Below the pieces are notes generated by a model. The model had not been told where the DNA came from. It did not search any database and saw only the letters and a program-made list of their open reading frames with translations. The translations under genes and the position numbers were made by a program. Below are positions 61,357 through 64,000 of a stretch of 64,000 bases of DNA, piece by piece (the stretch's first letter is position 1; the number at the start of each line of letters is the position of its first letter). Location of the stretch: contig CAVXME010000001.1 of assembly GCA_963762965.1 (NCBI GenBank), positions 3,038,001 to 3,102,000 of the forward strand, read 5' to 3'. The stretch is from DATBAX01 sp963762965. Its GTDB lineage: Bacteria; Acidobacteriota; Terriglobia; Terriglobales; Acidobacteriaceae.

Positions 61357-62124
61357 ATGTCCGACGAAATCCTCACTCTGCCGCCGCCTCCCGCCGATGC
61401 CCGTCTCGCCTATGGCACCGACCCCAATCAGTTCGGCGAGCTCCGTCTTCCCAAAGACAGCAAAGGCCCGTTCCCGATCGTCCTGAACATTCATGGAGGC
61501 TTCTGGCGTTCCAAATACGATCTGGCGCCCACTGGACATCTATGTGCAGCCTTAACCGCAAAAGGACTCGCCACCTGGAATCTGGAATATCGCCGCGTGG
61601 GCAATCACGGCGGGGGATGGCCTGGCACCTTCGAAGACGTCCGCGGCGGCTATCGTTTTCTTTCCACCCTGGCGGCGAAATACAATCTCGATCTCACTAA
61701 AACGCTGGCGATGGGACACTCCGCCGGCGGTCAGCTTGCGCTTTGTCTCGCCGGCCATGAGCCTTCGGTCAAACGGGTAATTTCTCTGGCGGGAGTGGTC
61801 GATTTACCGCAGGCCCTGGACCTTCATCTCGGTGACAACGCAGTGAGCGAATTTCTCGGCGGGACGCCAAAAGATGTCCCCGAACATTACCACGAAGCCG
61901 ATCCCATGCAGCTCAGGATTGCCGCAACTCAATGGCTCATCCACGGCGCAGCCGACGATACCGTGCCTTCGTACCTAAGCCGCAATTACACGCAACAGAA
62001 GAAAACCCACGGCGAAGACGTTCACTATCTGGAGATTTCCACCGCCGCCCACCTTGATCTCATCGATCCCCACTCCCCGGCTTGGCCCAAAGTGGAGAGC
62101 ACCGTCCTCCACCTTCTGCAATAA
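61357..62124 (+). CDS. Alpha/beta hydrolase, BD-FAE/esterase-like
   Basis: A 255-residue hydrolase. The oxyanion motif is NIHGGFW, the nucleophile Ser is in MGHSAGGQLAL, the Asp in HGAADDTVPS and the His in AAHLDLIDP. This is the hormone-sensitive-lipase/BD-FAE-like group. A link to aromatic esters (for example feruloyl esters upstream of the pca route) is possible from position but unproven. There is no signal peptide. Confidence 0.82.
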   Translation: MSDEILTLPPPPADARLAYGTDPNQFGELRLPKDSKGPFPIVLNIHGGFWRSKYDLAPTGHLCAALTAKGLATWNLEYRRVGNHGGGWPGTFEDVRGGYRFLSTLAAKYNLDLTKTLAMGHSAGGQLALCLAGHEPSVKRVISLAGVVDLPQALDLHLGDNAVSEFLGGTPKDVPEHYHEADPMQLRIAATQWLIHGAADDTVPSYLSRNYTQQKKTHGEDVHYLEISTAAHLDLIDPHSPAWPKVESTVLHLLQ

Positions 62125-62137
62125 ACCTTCCACCCAT

Positions 62138-62202
62138 GTCATCCTGAGCGCAGTCAGACATTCACAAAGTGAATGTCTGACGAAGTCGAAGGACCCCTAC
62201 AG
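62138..62202. repeat. GTCATCCTGAGCG-type repeat with internal palindrome
   Basis: The element begins TGTCATCCTGAGCGCAGTC and ends near CGAAGTCGAAGGACCCCTAC. Inside is GTCAGACATTCAC/GTGAATGTCTGAC, a 13-bp hairpin around AAA. Three versions of this element lie at the left end of the window. It sits between the hydrolase gene and the convergent ketosynthase gene. Confidence 0.78.
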
Positions 62203-62268
62203 CACCTCTGATTCAGCAGATCGCTCGGGTGCCCCGTCCTTCTCGCGCACTTTGCGAGAGGGCGGGGC

Positions 62269-63531
62269 TTACGCGCAATTCCTCAACACCAGCGCCGAAT
62301 TCTTCGATCCAAACGCAATGCAATTACACACCGCATGCTCAACAGTTTTCATCCGCCCCACATCCGGCACATAATCCAAATCGCACTCCGCGTCCACCGT
62401 TTCCAGATTGATCGTCGGAGGAATCTGCCCACGCTGCATGGCCACGATGGCCGTCGCCACGCCCGCCGCTCCGCTGGCCCCTTGCGGATGCCCGATCTGC
62501 GACTTGATCGCCGACATCGGCACCCGCACCGCATGCTCGCCCAGTGCCAGCTTGAGTGCCTGGGTTTCGATCCGGTCGTTCAGTTGCGTGGATGTCCCAT
62601 GCAAACTCACAAACTGCACGTCCTGCGCGCCAATCCCCGCCTGTTTCATCGCCAATCCAATGGCCCGAGCCGGCTCCTCGCCGCATTCCTGCAACCGCAC
62701 CCGATGAAACGCCTCGCAAGTCGACCCGTAACCCGCAACCTCGGCGAATATTTTCGCGCCACGCGCCCGCGCATGCTCGTATTCTTCGAGCACATACATC
62801 CATGCTCCTTCACCCACCACAAATCCGTCACGATCCGCCGAAAAAGGACGTGACCCGCGCTCCGGCTCCTCATTCCACGAATCGGTCAATATTTTCATCA
62901 GAATGAATCCCTTGATGATTCCCAACGCAATCGGCGCGTCCGCCCCTCCACTCAGCACCATGTCCAGCCGCCCCGACTGAATCTGCCGCATCGAATATCC
63001 GAACGCATCCGTCGACGATGTGCATCCCGTCGTGATCACGTGACTCGCGCCGCGCAATCCAAAGCGCACGCTAAGTTCGCTCGACAGCGTTCCCATCACT
63101 CCGGTCGGCACGCAAAACAAACTCATTTGCTTATATTGCTGATGAAAAAATAACCGGTACTGCTCTTCGGTGAACTCCTGCGACCCTCCACCCGACCCCA
63201 TGATGATCCCGAAGCGCTGTTTTTCCTTCAACGAAAGCTTGTCGCTCTCAATGCCCGCTACCTGCATCGCTTCGGTGGCCGCCGCCAAAGCCAACGGCAA
63301 TACTCGCGATACATGTTTGCGCTCCCGCTTTTCCACCCAGGCCAGTTCGTCAAAATCACTCACCTGGCCCGCGATCTGCACCTGTATCTCCGACGGATCA
63401 AACCGCGAAATCCGTTTCACCCCGCTGCGCCCGGCGAGCGTCGCTTCTGAGAAAGCCTTATAGCCAACTCCATTCGGACTGACAACGCCCATCCCAGTAA
63501 TCACAACCCGCTTTTTATTGCTGTCAGTCAT
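62269..63531 (-). CDS. fabF: Beta-ketoacyl-ACP synthase II (FabF-like)
   Basis: A 420-residue ketosynthase that extends an acyl-ACP by two carbons. The nucleophile Cys is in VITTGCTSSTDAFGYS. The two catalytic histidines are in SLHGTSTQLND and KSQIGHPQGASG. The start at 63531 (MTDSNKKRVVITGMGV) has AGGACGAG upstream; longer readings add 15 residues. The carrier-protein and ketoreductase genes usual for FAS II are not adjacent, so it may serve a second fatty-acid or polyketide pathway, or be a separate fabF copy. Confidence 0.88.
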   Translation of the reverse strand: MTDSNKKRVVITGMGVVSPNGVGYKAFSEATLAGRSGVKRISRFDPSEIQVQIAGQVSDFDELAWVEKRERKHVSRVLPLALAAATEAMQVAGIESDKLSLKEKQRFGIIMGSGGGSQEFTEEQYRLFFHQQYKQMSLFCVPTGVMGTLSSELSVRFGLRGASHVITTGCTSSTDAFGYSMRQIQSGRLDMVLSGGADAPIALGIIKGFILMKILTDSWNEEPERGSRPFSADRDGFVVGEGAWMYVLEEYEHARARGAKIFAEVAGYGSTCEAFHRVRLQECGEEPARAIGLAMKQAGIGAQDVQFVSLHGTSTQLNDRIETQALKLALGEHAVRVPMSAIKSQIGHPQGASGAAGVATAIVAMQRGQIPPTINLETVDAECDLDYVPDVGRMKTVEHAVCNCIAFGSKNSALVLRNCA

Positions 63532-63701
63532 CGATGCGATCTCGTCCTTCCCAACTCCCAAGGGTGCCCCGTTCAAGCTATGCTTGAGCGGGGATTTTCT
63601 CCGGCCCCCGAACTATACAACATGCCATGTCCAACTTGTCATCGCAGATGACCTGATTTTCCTCGGCGATCTCTGCGTCCTCTGCGGTTGATTGTTTAAA
63701 G

Positions 63702-64000
63702 TCAATACCCCGTGCAAAATTGAAAATGCATGCCATCTTTCCTAGCCCCCCTCCAATCGCCGCCCCATTCAAATCCTGAACTGCGGAATACGTCGACCAC
63801 GCCCGCATCCATGTCGCCCGCCGAACCCTGCTGGTTGCTTTCTGGATTCAGATCCACCGCAATCCCCCAGCAATGCGTGGAAAGTTTGTCACCTGTCCGC
63901 TGCGGCCGGAATGCAAAGCATCCGCCGAAACTTGAGATCTTTCCTCGCAGTCCATCGCTGGCAATTTTTGCGAACACATCGGCGAAAATTCCACAGAGCA
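63702..64000 (-). CDS. M15-family peptidase-like protein (partial, truncated by window edge)
   Basis: The C-terminal 98 residues of a protein that continues beyond position 64000. It shows the M15 (D-Ala-D-Ala carboxypeptidase/endolysin) metal motif STHCWGIAVDLNP (HxxxxxxD) and the second ligand segment KDGMHFQF, with GFEWGGDW between. Members cleave peptidoglycan peptides. The N-terminus and any signal peptide are outside the window. Confidence 0.72.
   Translation of the reverse strand, partial: LCGIFADVFAKIASDGLRGKISSFGGCFAFRPQRTGDKLSTHCWGIAVDLNPESNQQGSAGDMDAGVVDVFRSSGFEWGGDWRGARKDGMHFQFCTGY

Noticed and set aside
63702..64000. Phage lysis cassette suggested by the M15-type peptidase
   Set aside because: No holin, tail or other phage gene is nearby; M15 peptidases are also ordinary chromosomal cell-wall enzymes.

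Overview
This looks like a chromosomal window from an Acidobacteriota (Terriglobia, Koribacter-like) soil bacterium. That placement is inferred from the type IV pilin sequences, the fused MFS/spermidine synthase, the ABC/TPR gene set, moderate-to-high GC and many short palindromic intergenic repeats; no rRNA is present to prove it. Genes are dense and occur in operon-like runs on both strands. I see no prophage, CRISPR array or plasmid-type segment. The only transposase-like gene is a single RAYT.

Layout. Positions 1-340 are repeats. 0.3-2.6 kb: a geranylgeranyl-reductase-type flavoprotein, a small membrane protein and an A-type Fe-S carrier. 2.6-10.4 kb (minus strand): a type IV pilus operon in the order pilC, pilB, pilM, pilN, pilO, a PilP-like gene and a pseudopilin-like gene, preceded by a LolA-like gene. 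10.5-14.0 kb: a methyltransferase and an ABC-2 exporter with a TPR-like partner. 14.2-16.4 kb: three tandem major-pilin paralogs, each with its own hairpin terminator and a sigma-54-like promoter. 16.7-29.9 kb: a Rieske oxygenase, a SpoIIE-type phosphatase, a radical-SAM protein, an inactive/active M16 peptidase pair, a stand-alone LigD-type polymerase, a DUF72 protein, tandem XerD/XerC-type recombinases and a three-domain acyl ligase-ACP-acyltransferase. 30-51 kb: housekeeping genes (secA, DAHP synthase, leuS, guaA) mixed with a beta-propeller, a TonB-like protein, fused MFS/spermidine synthase, FAH-family hydrolase, the RAYT, a transglutaminase-like protein, a second ABC-2 exporter and a SET-domain methyltransferase. 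51-53.4 kb: tRNA-Gly(CCC), pirin and two small secreted proteins.

53.5-61 kb is a catabolic island. A 4-hydroxybenzoyl-CoA-type thioesterase and PobA would feed protocatechuate to PcaHG, PcaB, PcaC and PcaD, giving 3-oxoadipate. A divergent aldehyde dehydrogenase may supply an aromatic acid from an aldehyde. pcaIJ/pcaF and a dedicated regulator are not in the window. The right end holds an alpha/beta hydrolase, a FabF-type ketosynthase and a partial M15-type peptidase that runs off the edge.

The most distinctive structure is a system of REP-like palindromes (GTAGAGACG family and others). Inverted pairs flank the RAYT on both sides, one copy begins in the RAYT stop codon, further copies lie elsewhere, and one sits in frame inside leuS. 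The second notable structure is the tandem pilin array with its conserved regulatory and terminator units.
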